Below, piece by piece: positions 8,458-17,760 of a stretch of 64,000 bases of DNA. A model generated the notes under the pieces. It was not told the origin of the DNA and searched no databases. It saw only the letters and a program-made list of their open reading frames with translations. The translations under genes were made by a program, and so were the position numbers. How positions within the stretch are numbered: position 1 is the stretch's first letter; each line of letters begins with the position of its first letter. Source of the DNA: BOKV01 sp041987205 (GTDB lineage Bacteria; Pseudomonadota; Alphaproteobacteria; Rhizobiales; Rhizobiaceae); contig JBHIWX010000001.1 of the NCBI GenBank assembly GCA_041987205.1, forward strand, positions 49,250 to 113,249. The letters are read 5' to 3'.

Positions 8458-9645
8458 ATGACGGATTCCGCTTTGAAGCTTCGGTTCGGTCTGGTCGGTC
8501 TCGGCGGAGCAGCGTTACAAATGTTGCCGAGCCTGATGGCTCACCCACAAGTCAGACTGGCAGCCTGCGCCGATCCGAATCCACTAGCCCGAGAGCGTTT
8601 CGCCGAGGATTTCGGTGCCAGGGCATACGATCGGGCGGAGGTCTTGTACGAAGACCGCGACGTCGACGCAGTCTACATTGCGACCCCTCACGGCATGCAC
8701 CGCGAACATGTGGTTGCAGCTGCCGAAAGCGGCAAGCACATCATCGTCGAAAAGCCCATGGCCCTGTCGCTCGCCGAATGCGACGCCATGATTGAGGCAA
8801 CCGAGCGCAATGGCGTCAGACTGGTCGTCGGCCACACCCACAGCTTCGATCCCCCTATCCGGTTGATGCGCTCCCTCATCAGGTCCGGAGAGTTCGGCCA
8901 GCTCGCGATGATCAACAATTTCAGTTACGGTAATTTCCTTTACAGGCCACGCCGATCCGAGGAACTGCAGACGCAAGCAGGCGGCGGCATCATCTACAAT
9001 CAGGTGCCGCACCAGGTGGACGTGGCCCGGCTTCTTGGCGGGGGCGTGATACGAAGCGTCCGCTCGATGGCTTGGCAGCTGGACCCGGAGCGCCCCACGG
9101 AAGGCAGTCACATGACCTTCCTGCAATTCAAAAGCGGCGCTACCGCTTCGCTCGTCTACAGCGGTTACGACTATTTTGACAGCGACGAGTTCCATGGCTG
9201 GGTCGGCGAACTTGGCGAAGAGCGAACGCCGGGAACCCAGGGTTCGGCGCGAGCCGCTCTAGCCGGCAAATCGTCCGAAGATGAGACATCGATGAAGCGC
9301 TCCCGAAGCTATTCGGCAAAGCCGGGAATTGTGTCGCCGAAGCATCCTCCCCATTGCGGCATCACCATTGCGACCTGCAGCGGCGGGGACATTCGAACCT
9401 CCGTGGACGGAGTCACAGTTTATGGACGTGAAGGCACGGTGGAGCGCGCCGCACCGGTCGGTCGCGCCTTTCCTGACAAGGAAGCCGTGATCGACGAGCT
9501 GCTGGAATCGGTGTTTGGCAATCACGAGCCCATTCACAATGCCCGTTGGGGAAAGGCAACGATGGAGGCATCGCTTGCCGTTCTGGAATCGGCTCGCACC
9601 CGGCAGGAAATACTCCTTCACCACCAGGTGCCGGTGAACGACTGA
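8458..9645 (+). CDS. phthalate 4,5-cis-dihydrodiol dehydrogenase-like (Gfo/Idh/MocA)
   Basis: 395 residues of the Gfo/Idh/MocA oxidoreductase family. The N-terminal Rossmann domain has GLVGLGGAA (about 11-19), YIATPHGMHREHV and the family EKPMALS motif with its catalytic-region lysine. The C-terminal domain contains GGGIIYNQVPHQVDVARLLG with the conserved histidine region. The overall pattern, including VVGHTHSFD and LVYSGYDYFDSDE, fits the phthalate cis-4,5-dihydrodiol dehydrogenase branch (Pht4/OphB). It starts 4 bp after the decarboxylase stop, so the two are co-transcribed. Expected role: NAD(P)-dependent rearomatisation of a cis-dihydrodiol made by the cluster's dioxygenase. Confidence 0.85.
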   Translation: MTDSALKLRFGLVGLGGAALQMLPSLMAHPQVRLAACADPNPLARERFAEDFGARAYDRAEVLYEDRDVDAVYIATPHGMHREHVVAAAESGKHIIVEKPMALSLAECDAMIEATERNGVRLVVGHTHSFDPPIRLMRSLIRSGEFGQLAMINNFSYGNFLYRPRRSEELQTQAGGGIIYNQVPHQVDVARLLGGGVIRSVRSMAWQLDPERPTEGSHMTFLQFKSGATASLVYSGYDYFDSDEFHGWVGELGEERTPGTQGSARAALAGKSSEDETSMKRSRSYSAKPGIVSPKHPPHCGITIATCSGGDIRTSVDGVTVYGREGTVERAAPVGRAFPDKEAVIDELLESVFGNHEPIHNARWGKATMEASLAVLESARTRQEILLHHQVPVND

Positions 9646-9693
9646 GCGGCGAACGAACGGCATGCGGGCGCAGCAGCGGAGAATGGTGAAACA

Positions 9694-10905
9694 ATGGAAA
9701 TTGTGATCGTAGGCGGCGGACCTGCAGCGGTGGCTGCGGCGATGGAGGCAAAACTGCACCGCAGCGAGGCCAACGTCTCCCTCGTCACAGAAGAGGCATG
9801 CGAGCCTTACGAGAAGCCGCCACTCTCCAAGGGGGTGCTTCTCGGCCAGTCCGAACCGCACGAGGCGCTCATCGCCGGGCTGGATGGGCTTGCTTCTCAC
9901 GGCATATCTGTAAGGCTCGCTACACGCTGCGAGGTGATCGACCGCGCCGCGCGCAAGATCGTCACAGACCACGGGGACCTACCCTTCGATGCGCTGGTCA
10001 TCGCGATAGGCTCCCTGCCCCGCGAATTGCCCGCCCTGCCGCTTGACATGGACCGTGTCCACTATCTCAGGACGCAGGCGGATGCACGCTCACTTCGTGG
10101 CGCTCTGCTTGAAAGCAGGCGCATCGCGGTTATCGGCGCTGGCCTCATCGGGCTCGAAGTAGCGGCGTCGGCGGCCGAACTCGGTCTCGAGGTGACGATG
10201 ATCGAATCGGCGCCGCGTGTGATGGCCCGCGCCTGTTGCGAAGAAATAGGCATGAAGGTCCTCGCCGAACATCGCAGAAGAGGTGTCGGGATCAGACTTG
10301 AAACCATGCTCAGGGACGTTACCAGACAGGCAGACGGAAGCCTGAGACTGACAACCACCGGTGGCGATGTGTGCCTTGCGGATCATGTTGTCGTCGGTAC
10401 GGGAGTTGTTCCAAACGATACCCTGGCCGCGAATGCGGAACTGAACACCGATGATGGCATCCTGATCGACGAAAAGTGCCGGACAAGCGATCCAGCAATC
10501 TTTGCGGCAGGTGACTGCACACGTTTTCCCGGACCTGAAGGAATGGCACGGCTCGAGAATTGGCGGCACGCACTGGATCAAGGCAGCGTGGCTGGCCGCA
10601 ACGCCGCCGGTGAGCAGGATGTCTACCGCCCGGTTCCATCATTCTGGTCGGAGCAATATGATCTCTATATCCAGGGCGTGGGCTGGCCCGATCCGCAGGC
10701 AGTTAGCGTGAGACGTCCGCTCGAAGGCAACAGCGCGTTGATCGTCGATGTTCGGGATGGCCTCGTACGCAGCGCTACCGGCATCAACGCCCAGCGCGAC
10801 ATCGCCATGATCCGGCGGCTGATCGAAAGGGGCATCCCGGTTGATTCCGCGGCGCTCGCCGACCCGGACCAACCGTTCGCCGCAATGCTGAAGGCCAGGG
10901 CTTGA
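9694..10905 (+). CDS. FAD-dependent ferredoxin reductase of the dioxygenase system
   Basis: 403 residues, the size of BphA4/RedA-type ferredoxin reductases. The N-terminal VIVGGGPAAVAAAMEAK binds FAD, IAVIGAGLIGLEVAASAAEL (about 144-163) binds NAD(P)H, and IFAAGDCTRFPGP (about 268-280) is the second FAD-contacting motif. YEKPPLSKGVLLG near residue 40 is typical of this reductase branch. It is the fourth gene of the plus-strand unit. It probably passes electrons from NADH to the Rieske ferredoxin at 13661-13987, making the dioxygenase a three-component system of the class IIB type. Confidence 0.87.
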   Translation: MEIVIVGGGPAAVAAAMEAKLHRSEANVSLVTEEACEPYEKPPLSKGVLLGQSEPHEALIAGLDGLASHGISVRLATRCEVIDRAARKIVTDHGDLPFDALVIAIGSLPRELPALPLDMDRVHYLRTQADARSLRGALLESRRIAVIGAGLIGLEVAASAAELGLEVTMIESAPRVMARACCEEIGMKVLAEHRRRGVGIRLETMLRDVTRQADGSLRLTTTGGDVCLADHVVVGTGVVPNDTLAANAELNTDDGILIDEKCRTSDPAIFAAGDCTRFPGPEGMARLENWRHALDQGSVAGRNAAGEQDVYRPVPSFWSEQYDLYIQGVGWPDPQAVSVRRPLEGNSALIVDVRDGLVRSATGINAQRDIAMIRRLIERGIPVDSAALADPDQPFAAMLKARA

Positions 10906-11005
10906 CCGACCAATCCGGCGCACGTTCCAGATTCCCGGTGGAAAGAATCTTTCTGCCGTTCACATCCCGCTGAAAGCGGTTGAGCGTATCCGGCGAAGCG
11001 ATTAT

Positions 11006-11020
11006 TTCTGTTCTCCAGAA
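11006..11020. promoter_or_regulatory. putative IclR operator, site 2 (autoregulatory)
   Basis: TTCTGTTCTCCAGAA, again TTCTG-N5-CAGAA, 53 bp before the IclR start. A repressor binding here could control its own synthesis. Confidence 0.7.
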
Positions 11021-11073
11021 TTAGCCGGCTGGATCCTTCCCGGTTCCACTGCCCGGCCTTGAAAGGGGGCATC

Positions 11074-11862
11074 GTGGCGCCAACCAGCAAATCGGGCACG
11101 CCGGCTTATGCGATCGAGTCCGTCGATAGCGCGTTCACGATCCTTCGTATGCTTTGCGACGAGAAGGAAATCAGGGTCTCTGACGTCGCCAAGAGACTGG
11201 GAGTCGCGCAATCCACCGCGCATCGACTGCTGTCCATGCTCGTTCATCACGGATTCGCCAGACAGGACGAAAAACGTGGCGGTTACCAGATAGGGCCGAC
11301 CTTCGTCGAAATGGGCTTCGCGGCCATCCGTGACCTGGACATCCGGGAACACGCCCGACCCATCCTCGAGGAACTTCGCGACAGGTTGAACGAAACCATC
11401 CATCTTGGTGTCCCATACGGCCGGGAAATACTCTATGTCGAAGGTGTCGAGAGCCTGCAACAACTGCGCAGCGGTACGCGGGCGGGCAGCTTCGTGCCAG
11501 CTCATTGCGTCAGCCTTGGAAAGGCTGTCCTGGCGACCCTTTCACCCGAGGAATTGAGGCGCCTGTATCCCGAACAGAAACTGCCGACCGTGACGGACCG
11601 GACGGTCACCACGCTCGCGGAGCTCGAGAGACAGCTGGCGCGCATCCGCCGCGCCGGCTACGCCAAGAGCCGTGCGGAAAGCACCGAAGGTGTCGGCTCC
11701 ATCGCGGTCGCCATTGTCGACCATCACGGCGTAGGCCGCGGCGCGGTAAGCGTCAGCGCGCCCCTAACGCGAATGACCCGCAAGAACGAGGCATTGTGGA
11801 TCGAAGGCGCCAAGGAAGCGGCCGAGAAGCTGCGCGATCGCCTGTGGAGCGCATCGCGCTAG
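11074..11862 (+). CDS. IclR-family transcriptional regulator
   Basis: 262 residues with the two-domain IclR layout. The winged helix (about 15-75) includes VSDVAKRLGVAQSTAHRLLS. The GAF-like effector domain (about 90-250) has ETIHLGVPYGREILYVEGVE and PAHCVSLGKAVLATL, both standard IclR segments. I chose the GTG at 11074 because AAAGGGGG lies directly upstream; a TTG five codons earlier has no ribosome-binding site. Four TTCTG-N5-CAGAA palindromes in the cluster, one before this gene, are its probable binding sites. Aromatic acids or pathway intermediates are common effectors of this family. Confidence 0.9.
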   Translation: MAPTSKSGTPAYAIESVDSAFTILRMLCDEKEIRVSDVAKRLGVAQSTAHRLLSMLVHHGFARQDEKRGGYQIGPTFVEMGFAAIRDLDIREHARPILEELRDRLNETIHLGVPYGREILYVEGVESLQQLRSGTRAGSFVPAHCVSLGKAVLATLSPEELRRLYPEQKLPTVTDRTVTTLAELERQLARIRRAGYAKSRAESTEGVGSIAVAIVDHHGVGRGAVSVSAPLTRMTRKNEALWIEGAKEAAEKLRDRLWSASR

Positions 11863-11863
11863 T

Positions 11864-13594
11864 TCAGGCGCTTTCCTGCGCGATCGCATCGCCGGGATAT
11901 CGCGACCAATCGAAATCCTTGAGCACGCTGGGCTTGGGCAAGGCCGACAGGATCTTCAAGGCTTCGATGGTCCGATCGAGCACAAGCGCGACTGCTTCCC
12001 TGCCTTCGATGATACAGCCGTAACTTGGACACAGCCGGTCGATCGGCCGGTCGGCGATCAATTGCTCCAGTTCCTCGACGATCGGCCCTGCGTCGCACCC
12101 GCAGAGCCAATCGAATTTGCAGTTGAGGAAATCGACGATCGACTGGGTGGAGAAGCTGTCGGGACCGGGCGTCACCACCCGTGGCCCTCCGGGTGAATCG
12201 CTAACCAGGAATCCGAAGGAATCGGAACAGAACAGCGTGCGCGTCTGCGACTCGTAGAGCCAGTTGGTCGAGAGCACGCGGATCCTGGTGCGCAGATACT
12301 CCATCCGCAATTCGCCGAACTCGATGACCTGTCCCGGCGGCGTCCATTCGACCGGGGATGGCGAAGCGACCGAATAGGCTTGCGCCTTGGCATTGGCCTC
12401 ATCGAATGCGGTGAAAAAATCGAGCGGCGTGAAGTCGGCGTTGGGAAACCTGATCAGATCGATGTCGAACGACCTCAACAGAGCCGGAATGTTGTTGATG
12501 GAGTCGATGTCGCGGCGCGTTATCATCATGCTCAAGTTTGTGTCGCCGTCGAGCAGGCAGGACAGGGCGTCGAAAATCTTTCGCCGGTGCACGGCAAGCC
12601 CGCCGTCGATCAACAGGACCTTCCCACCGCTCTTGAAGGCGTAACACTGGAAGGGCATCCACCCTTCCAGGACGGGCGCGGTCCAGGGCAGCGAGCGCGA
12701 AGCAAGGACGCTTCCTCCAAGCGCATGGAGTGTACCCGGGATTATCTCGACAAGTGAAGGCGACCGAACACGCGCCGCGCTCCTGGTGGATGACGGACCG
12801 TCGGCCGACCTGCCGGATGCCGACATGGTCTTCATGCCTTCCTTGAACAGGTCCGTGGTCACCTCGGCGTTGTCCACGATTCCCCCATGTGCCGGTGCGA
12901 TCAGGCGCGGCTTCAGCCGCTGCAGGATCTCGTCCAGATCCGCAAATGTCAGTTCGACGTCGGTGTGATTGGTCCAGTAGAGCGCGCGCTCGTTGACGAA
13001 CTGCATCATGACCGCATCCGGCGGCGGCATCTCGCTCGACATGCGATCGCACTCGCCATCCTTGTGGCAGTGTAGATAGCCGAAAGCGTCCGACACGAAC
13101 AGGACGCGATCCTTGTTGTCGAAGGCCCACAACGTCTCCAGATCGCGCCAGACCGCCGGCAGGAAGAAGATGCTTCTGTCGCCGAGACCGAGACTGTCCC
13201 CGGCCTTTACCTGCTTGATGCGATGCGCAAGCTCCGGGTAAAGCAAGGGATATTCGGGCAGATCGCCGACCGCGATGGCGTGCGGGTACTTTTCCAGCCA
13301 CTGCGTCATCAACCCGGCGTGCGGGAACTCGCCATGCGTCAGGAAGACGTAATCGAGTGGCCGGTCGCCGAGAAACTCCTCGACCGCGCTTCTAATCTGC
13401 TCCCAGTGGAGCGGATTTCCAGAATCGATGAGGATCGTCTTCTCGCTGCCTCGCACGAGAAAGACACCCATGTGCCCGTGAACCACTTCTCCGCGATACT
13501 CGAGTGGCAGGCAGCCGCCAGTCCAAAGTAAATCCGGAAGAACCAAACGCGGCAACCCGCCCGACGAAGCCTCGACCGTGTTAAGATTTGTCAC
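11864..13594 (-). CDS. tandem metallo-beta-lactamase-fold protein, second domain degenerate
   Basis: About 576 residues, roughly twice a single MBL domain. The first domain (about 15-255) has the variant metal motif THGEFPHAG instead of THxHxDHxG, then a SDAFGY motif and APAHGG, reminiscent of diiron oxygen-binding MBL proteins. The second domain (about 280-560) repeats the layout, but the His motif is TRRDIDSI, followed by CSDSFGF and CPSYGC, so its metal site is lost. The GTG at 13594 follows AGGGAGGTGAAG; an ATG at 13612 is the alternative. Last gene of the dioxygenase operon. It could be a hydrolase or a redox accessory. Confidence 0.8.
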   Translation of the reverse strand: MTNLNTVEASSGGLPRLVLPDLLWTGGCLPLEYRGEVVHGHMGVFLVRGSEKTILIDSGNPLHWEQIRSAVEEFLGDRPLDYVFLTHGEFPHAGLMTQWLEKYPHAIAVGDLPEYPLLYPELAHRIKQVKAGDSLGLGDRSIFFLPAVWRDLETLWAFDNKDRVLFVSDAFGYLHCHKDGECDRMSSEMPPPDAVMMQFVNERALYWTNHTDVELTFADLDEILQRLKPRLIAPAHGGIVDNAEVTTDLFKEGMKTMSASGRSADGPSSTRSAARVRSPSLVEIIPGTLHALGGSVLASRSLPWTAPVLEGWMPFQCYAFKSGGKVLLIDGGLAVHRRKIFDALSCLLDGDTNLSMMITRRDIDSINNIPALLRSFDIDLIRFPNADFTPLDFFTAFDEANAKAQAYSVASPSPVEWTPPGQVIEFGELRMEYLRTRIRVLSTNWLYESQTRTLFCSDSFGFLVSDSPGGPRVVTPGPDSFSTQSIVDFLNCKFDWLCGCDAGPIVEELEQLIADRPIDRLCPSYGCIIEGREAVALVLDRTIEALKILSALPKPSVLKDFDWSRYPGDAIAQESA

Positions 13595-13660
13595 CTTCAC
13601 CTCCCTACGCATTAACGAAGTACCGGGCCGAACCTGGCGGCAAATCTGGTAACCGACCGG

Positions 13661-13987
13661 CTAGTCTCCCGCAGACTTCTCCAGGTCCACGCAGATATCA
13701 TCATCGTCGATAACCACCTTGTAGGTTCGTAGCGCTATGACGCAGGGTCGGTACACCACCTCCCCTGTCCGCACGTTAAAGCCGCCGCCATGCAGCGCGC
13801 ATTCGATAACGCCATCCTCCAGCACGCCTTCCGCGAGGCTGGCCGCGCCATGCGTGCATCTGTCGTCGGTGACGAAGAACTCGCCTTCGATATTGTAGAC
13901 GGCGAGTGTGAGTTCCCCCACACTAACAGCCTTCACTTCGTTTTCAGCAAGCTCGGAAGTTCCACAGAGTCTGGTCAGTTCAGCCAT
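13661..13987 (-). CDS. Rieske-type [2Fe-2S] ferredoxin of the dioxygenase
   Basis: 108 residues, the usual length of dioxygenase ferredoxins such as BphA3/BedB. The Rieske ligands are CTHG (C44, H46) and CALH (C63, H66), with the normal 16-residue spacing. It lies downstream of TetR in the same minus-strand series as the dioxygenase alpha and beta subunits. It should carry electrons from the FAD reductase (9694-10905) to the oxygenase. An upstream in-frame ATG would add 77 residues overlapping TetR and is not credible. Confidence 0.92.
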   Translation of the reverse strand: MAELTRLCGTSELAENEVKAVSVGELTLAVYNIEGEFFVTDDRCTHGAASLAEGVLEDGVIECALHGGGFNVRTGEVVYRPCVIALRTYKVVIDDDDICVDLEKSAGD

Positions 13988-14075
13988 ATCGCAATCGTCA
14001 CTCCTGTCATTCTTTTGGCTTTGGAGGAGACGCCAAGTGCTCGGACCGTTGCGTGCAAACACCCAGATCGCTCGA

Positions 14076-14756
14076 TCATTTCGGCTGGGGATTGAGGCCT
14101 TGGGTCTGCAATTCGATGAGCTTGCGCATCTCGACCAACCCTTCGACGATGGACGGGCGTTCCTCGAGAACCCACGTTCGCACCGCAGAGCTGTGGAGCA
14201 GCAGAAGCTGCATCGCAATGATGTCGGCCTTGATGTCTGCTCTCACTTCGCGCCGGCGTTGGCCATCGCGCACGATCTTCGCGACGGCATCGAGCTTGCG
14301 CTGCCTGTTCTGGGCGAGCGCCTTCGAATTGATGCCATACGAAAAGAAGTTGACCTGCAGATAGGTTCTGGCCAGCTGCAGATTGGCCGCATAGCCTTCA
14401 TAGAACACCCGAAAGAAAGCGATCAGATTATCTTCGAAAGGTCCGTCACGGCGACAGGCATTCGTCCCGCGCGCGATCATGTCCGTCACGTCATCATTGT
14501 AGGCGAGCAGGATGAGGTCGCGCTTGTCCTGGGCGTACAGCGATATCGTGCCCAGCGCCACGCCGGCCCGCGAAGCGATCTCGCGAACGGTCGCCTTCTC
14601 GTATTCCTGCCTGGAGAACAGTTCCTTCGCCGCTGCTTTGATCCGGTCGCGCTTCAGGTGCTTCTTGTGTTCGCGCACCGAGGCCTTTTCATCTGGTTTC
14701 GCATGCTGCCGGGACGCACGTACGGGCTCTTCAGTCTCGAACGATGTGGTCTTCAC
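14076..14756 (-). CDS. TetR-family regulator within the dioxygenase operon
   Basis: 226 residues. The TetR DNA-binding domain lies at about 36-85, with AAAKELFSRQEYEKATVREI then ASRAGVALGTISLYAQDKRD, the canonical helix-turn-helix. The C-terminal part is the usual helical ligand-binding domain. A basic 35-residue N-terminal extension is present. Because it lies between the extradiol dioxygenase and the ferredoxin it is probably co-transcribed with its targets. Two perfect 14-bp palindromes ahead of the operon (17761-17794) are the probable operators. The effector is likely a substrate of the cluster. Confidence 0.88.
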   Translation of the reverse strand: MKTTSFETEEPVRASRQHAKPDEKASVREHKKHLKRDRIKAAAKELFSRQEYEKATVREIASRAGVALGTISLYAQDKRDLILLAYNDDVTDMIARGTNACRRDGPFEDNLIAFFRVFYEGYAANLQLARTYLQVNFFSYGINSKALAQNRQRKLDAVAKIVRDGQRRREVRADIKADIIAMQLLLLHSSAVRTWVLEERPSIVEGLVEMRKLIELQTQGLNPQPK

Positions 14757-14811
14757 GGTTCACTCCGAATTTGACGATGCTCACACCAGAGTCGCACCTC
14801 GGCGACCATGA

Positions 14812-15765
14812 CTATCCTGCAAGTCGAGTGGCAATGATCTCTTCGCAACGCTTTCCGTCTTCCGGATCGGCGACCCTCAGATCTCCGGAGAATGCTGCCA
14901 TCACGCGATCCGAGGGGCGCGTCGCCACGCCCCATCGGCAGGGCCGCTGGGGGAATTCGCGCCAGTACTTCGCGTCATTGGCGACATGGATCGTCTCGTC
15001 GACTTGCTCGAGTTCGGTGGTATATTCCACCACAAAGCCGTTCGGGTCGATGAAGTACATGAAGACATTGTTGCCCGGACCATGCCGGCCCAGCCCCCAT
15101 TCGGGGTTGAACCCCCTGCTCATCAGGCGGCCGGCGCCGCGCATGAGACCGTCGATGCCTTGCAGTTCGTATGAAATGTGATTGACGGACGGTCCGTTGC
15201 CACGAGCCAACGCGACGGAATGATGATCGGCCGAACAGCGAATGAAATCCATCATGTCGGTCGAATCGCTAAGTTTGAACCCGAGCACGTCGATGAAGAA
15301 CCGGGTCTGGTTCTCGACATCGGCGCTGTTGAGCACGACATGCGACAGCTTGTTCGGCTTCGAACTGTCCTTGTAGCCGCCATTTCGCGCTGCCAAGTCC
15401 GACGTGATGTTGAGCACGACGCCTTCCGGGCTTTGAAACGAAAAGCCGTATCCTCCGCCGAAACCGTGTGACCGTTGGGCGGGGTCACTCCCGATCTCGA
15501 CGCCGAATGCCTTGGTCTTGGCGTGCAATGCGTCCACTGACATCTTGTCGGGAGCCGTGAAATGCACCCCGAGGAGACTGGTCTTCGCTCGCTCGCGAAG
15601 CGTCAGGACATGCTGCGTCCCGCCCCTGGCGCCCAGATGAACACTGTCACCTTCTGCGAGAATCGGATCGAGACCCCACACCTCGCTGTAGAACGCGACC
15701 GATTGTCGAAGGTTGGTCACGCCGAGCTCGACACTGTGTACTGAATTGACCTGTGCTTCGGGCAT
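14812..15765 (-). CDS. type I extradiol (VOC-superfamily) dioxygenase
   Basis: 317 residues with two vicinal-oxygen-chelate modules, the normal type I extradiol layout. The likely Fe(II) ligands are H142 (KLSHVVL), H196 (VNHISYEL) and E247 (FVVEYTTE) in the C-terminal module. The N-terminal module (HSVELGVTNLRQSVAFYSEV) is the non-catalytic repeat. The ATG at 15765 sits 17 bp after the beta-subunit stop. The role is meta-cleavage of a catecholic product of the dioxygenase/dehydrogenase pair; with the hydratase-aldolase in this cluster this suggests a bicyclic or polycyclic substrate. The precise diol is unknown. Confidence 0.85.
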   Translation of the reverse strand: MPEAQVNSVHSVELGVTNLRQSVAFYSEVWGLDPILAEGDSVHLGARGGTQHVLTLRERAKTSLLGVHFTAPDKMSVDALHAKTKAFGVEIGSDPAQRSHGFGGGYGFSFQSPEGVVLNITSDLAARNGGYKDSSKPNKLSHVVLNSADVENQTRFFIDVLGFKLSDSTDMMDFIRCSADHHSVALARGNGPSVNHISYELQGIDGLMRGAGRLMSRGFNPEWGLGRHGPGNNVFMYFIDPNGFVVEYTTELEQVDETIHVANDAKYWREFPQRPCRWGVATRPSDRVMAAFSGDLRVADPEDGKRCEEIIATRLAG

Positions 15766-15782
15766 CGAAATCTCCGTGTGAA

Positions 15783-16313
15783 TCAAAGAAAGATCGAAAG
15801 CGACTCGAGGCCCAGGACTGTGGAGTCCAGCAAGACCATCCGCCTGCTCAGCTTCCAGCGCTCTTCCTTCCTCGTCAACCGATCCAGACGCTCCGCCGTC
15901 ACGACGATCGGCGTACTTGCATCGCCTCGGTAGCAATACACCGCCAAATTGCTGGCGCATTCCACGGCATCCGGATTGGCTGACAATATTTGAATATTGC
16001 CGACCATCCGGCGCGTCCGCGTAGCCGGATGCTCCGACCAGGCGGAGTCTGACTGGAGACGCATGACGCGGGTCTTCATGGAAGGATAGTCGTCATCGAG
16101 GAAGAACGAGGTCGTGCTGAAGCCGCGTTCGTTCGTCGCTTCCCGGGTGGTTCGAACCGGAATGGAGTAGACGATGTCCTCGGACAGGAGCTCAAGCCAA
16201 CCTGCGAGTTCCTGATGATCCAGCAATCTGGCTTCGTGGTAGAGAAATGCACTCACCCTCTCCACAAGGCCCTCTTCGAGCAATCCGAATTCGCGGACGG
16301 TGTGATTGTTCAT
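15783..16313 (-). CDS. ring-hydroxylating dioxygenase beta subunit
   Basis: 176 residues with the NTF2-like fold of small subunits. Characteristic segments are FLYHEARLLDHQELAGWLEL near the N-terminus, DIVYSIPVRTTRE, the RVMRLQSDSAWSEHPATRTR stretch before the central strands, and a C-terminal KLSRRMVLLD. It begins 12 bp after the alpha subunit stop. The beta subunit is structural and forms the alpha3-beta3 hexamer; it has no metal site. Confidence 0.92.
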   Translation of the reverse strand: MNNHTVREFGLLEEGLVERVSAFLYHEARLLDHQELAGWLELLSEDIVYSIPVRTTREATNERGFSTTSFFLDDDYPSMKTRVMRLQSDSAWSEHPATRTRRMVGNIQILSANPDAVECASNLAVYCYRGDASTPIVVTAERLDRLTRKEERWKLSRRMVLLDSTVLGLESLSIFL

Positions 16314-16325
16314 GTCGAATGCCCT

Positions 16326-17684
16326 CTACTTGCTGTTTGTGCCGCCGGCCGAGGCCAGCCGGTCGAACCAGGTGTTGTAGAAGGTACGCAGGCCGCTCTC
16401 GCCAGCATTGGAGGGAACCGCGACGCCAGGACCGCTCCAGTCCTTCAGTGGCTCAACATCCGACATGGGGCCGAGGCCCATCTGATAGTTCGCCTTGACG
16501 TTGTTGACCTGCGCATAGGTCATGGAAGCCGATCGCGCCACGCCCGGCCACAGCGCGACATCGTCCTGCTCGAAGCTTCCCGAGGGGCTGAAACTGCTCA
16601 TGCCGACCTGATAGGCCCGGCGCTTGTATTCCTCGGAAGCTTCCTTCGGCGCAAGAATCCAGTTCCAGATCTCGGTCTTTCCCGGCCCTCTGGGCTGCCA
16701 GACTCGCATGGTCAGGAACCCGGATGGAGCACGCTCCTGGGTGTCGGTGACGCCGAAATGCAGAAAAGAGAAGTTCGGGAAAAGCGTGCCGTTATGAACC
16801 ATGGCCGTCCTGGCCATCTCCAGCTGCGTTTCATTCAATTCTCCCGATCCGAAGAGCTTGTAAACCTCTTCCGGGTAGTTCCAGTAGATGGTCTTGTCGG
16901 GGTCCTGGCGGACGCTCAGCGCATAGCCATCGCATGAGATGTGCAGGCCGTACAACTTGCCCGGCGCGCCGGCGGCCGAGGAATGGGCGAGACCGGCCTC
17001 CAGCACCGAACGATGGGTTGTCTGGGTGTGCGAACTGTCGCCGCAGAAATTCTCAGACCCCTGCTTCCAGTTGGCATCGATGACCCAGCGATGCGGCTCG
17101 CCCAGAACTTCCATGCCCCCGGCGGTCAGGCCGAACTGGATGTCCAGGTACCATTTGTAGTCGCCGACATAGTCGAGGAACGGCACCGCATCCGGATCCA
17201 GATTGGCGAAGATCAGCCCCTTGTAGTTCTCGACATGGGGAGCCTGGAACAACCCCCACTCCTCGAGCTTGAGGCCGCGATATCCCTGTCGGGGAGCCGG
17301 CACGCCGTCGAGCTCGCCGGTCGTCTTGTAGCTCCAGCCGTGATAGGGGCAGGTGAACGTCTTGGCATTGCCCATGTCGACACGGCAGAAATGGGCGCCG
17401 CGATGACGACAGCTGTTCAGCAGAACCCGGATGTCGCCATTCTCGTCCCGAACGCAGACATAGGGATCCTCGCCAATCGACCGGGCCACGAAGTCCCCGA
17501 CATTCGGAATCTCGGATTCATGCGCGATGAAAATCCAAGACCGGGTGAAGATGCCCTGCATTTCAAGGCGATGGATGCCCTGATCGTTGAAGATGCGCAT
17601 CGGCACCAGCCCCTGCTCCAGGTCTTCCTTCATCCCTGACAGGTAGGACGGGATCGCCGCCTCGATCTTCCGCGTCACATTCAT
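16326..17684 (-). CDS. ring-hydroxylating dioxygenase alpha subunit (Rieske non-haem iron)
   Basis: 452 residues. The Rieske domain has CRHRGAHFC (C92, H94) and CPYHGW (C112, H115). The mononuclear iron site in the catalytic domain is NFCGDSSHTQTTH, giving bridging D216 with ligands H219 and H224. The third ligand is probably D374 or D375 in FEQDDVALWP. Length and motif spacing match naphthalene/biphenyl-type alpha subunits. The start at 17684 has GGGAGCAAAGGCG upstream; an ATG six codons earlier is possible. First gene of the minus-strand operon with beta, extradiol dioxygenase, TetR, ferredoxin and the tandem MBL protein. Substrate specificity cannot be read. Confidence 0.95.
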   Translation of the reverse strand: MNVTRKIEAAIPSYLSGMKEDLEQGLVPMRIFNDQGIHRLEMQGIFTRSWIFIAHESEIPNVGDFVARSIGEDPYVCVRDENGDIRVLLNSCRHRGAHFCRVDMGNAKTFTCPYHGWSYKTTGELDGVPAPRQGYRGLKLEEWGLFQAPHVENYKGLIFANLDPDAVPFLDYVGDYKWYLDIQFGLTAGGMEVLGEPHRWVIDANWKQGSENFCGDSSHTQTTHRSVLEAGLAHSSAAGAPGKLYGLHISCDGYALSVRQDPDKTIYWNYPEEVYKLFGSGELNETQLEMARTAMVHNGTLFPNFSFLHFGVTDTQERAPSGFLTMRVWQPRGPGKTEIWNWILAPKEASEEYKRRAYQVGMSSFSPSGSFEQDDVALWPGVARSASMTYAQVNNVKANYQMGLGPMSDVEPLKDWSGPGVAVPSNAGESGLRTFYNTWFDRLASAGGTNSK

Positions 17685-17760
17685 CGCCTTTGCTCCCGAC
17701 ATTCAGCCGGACGACCCACCCATTGAGCACTGCCGGCCATTCTTAGAGTTCTTCAAAAAA

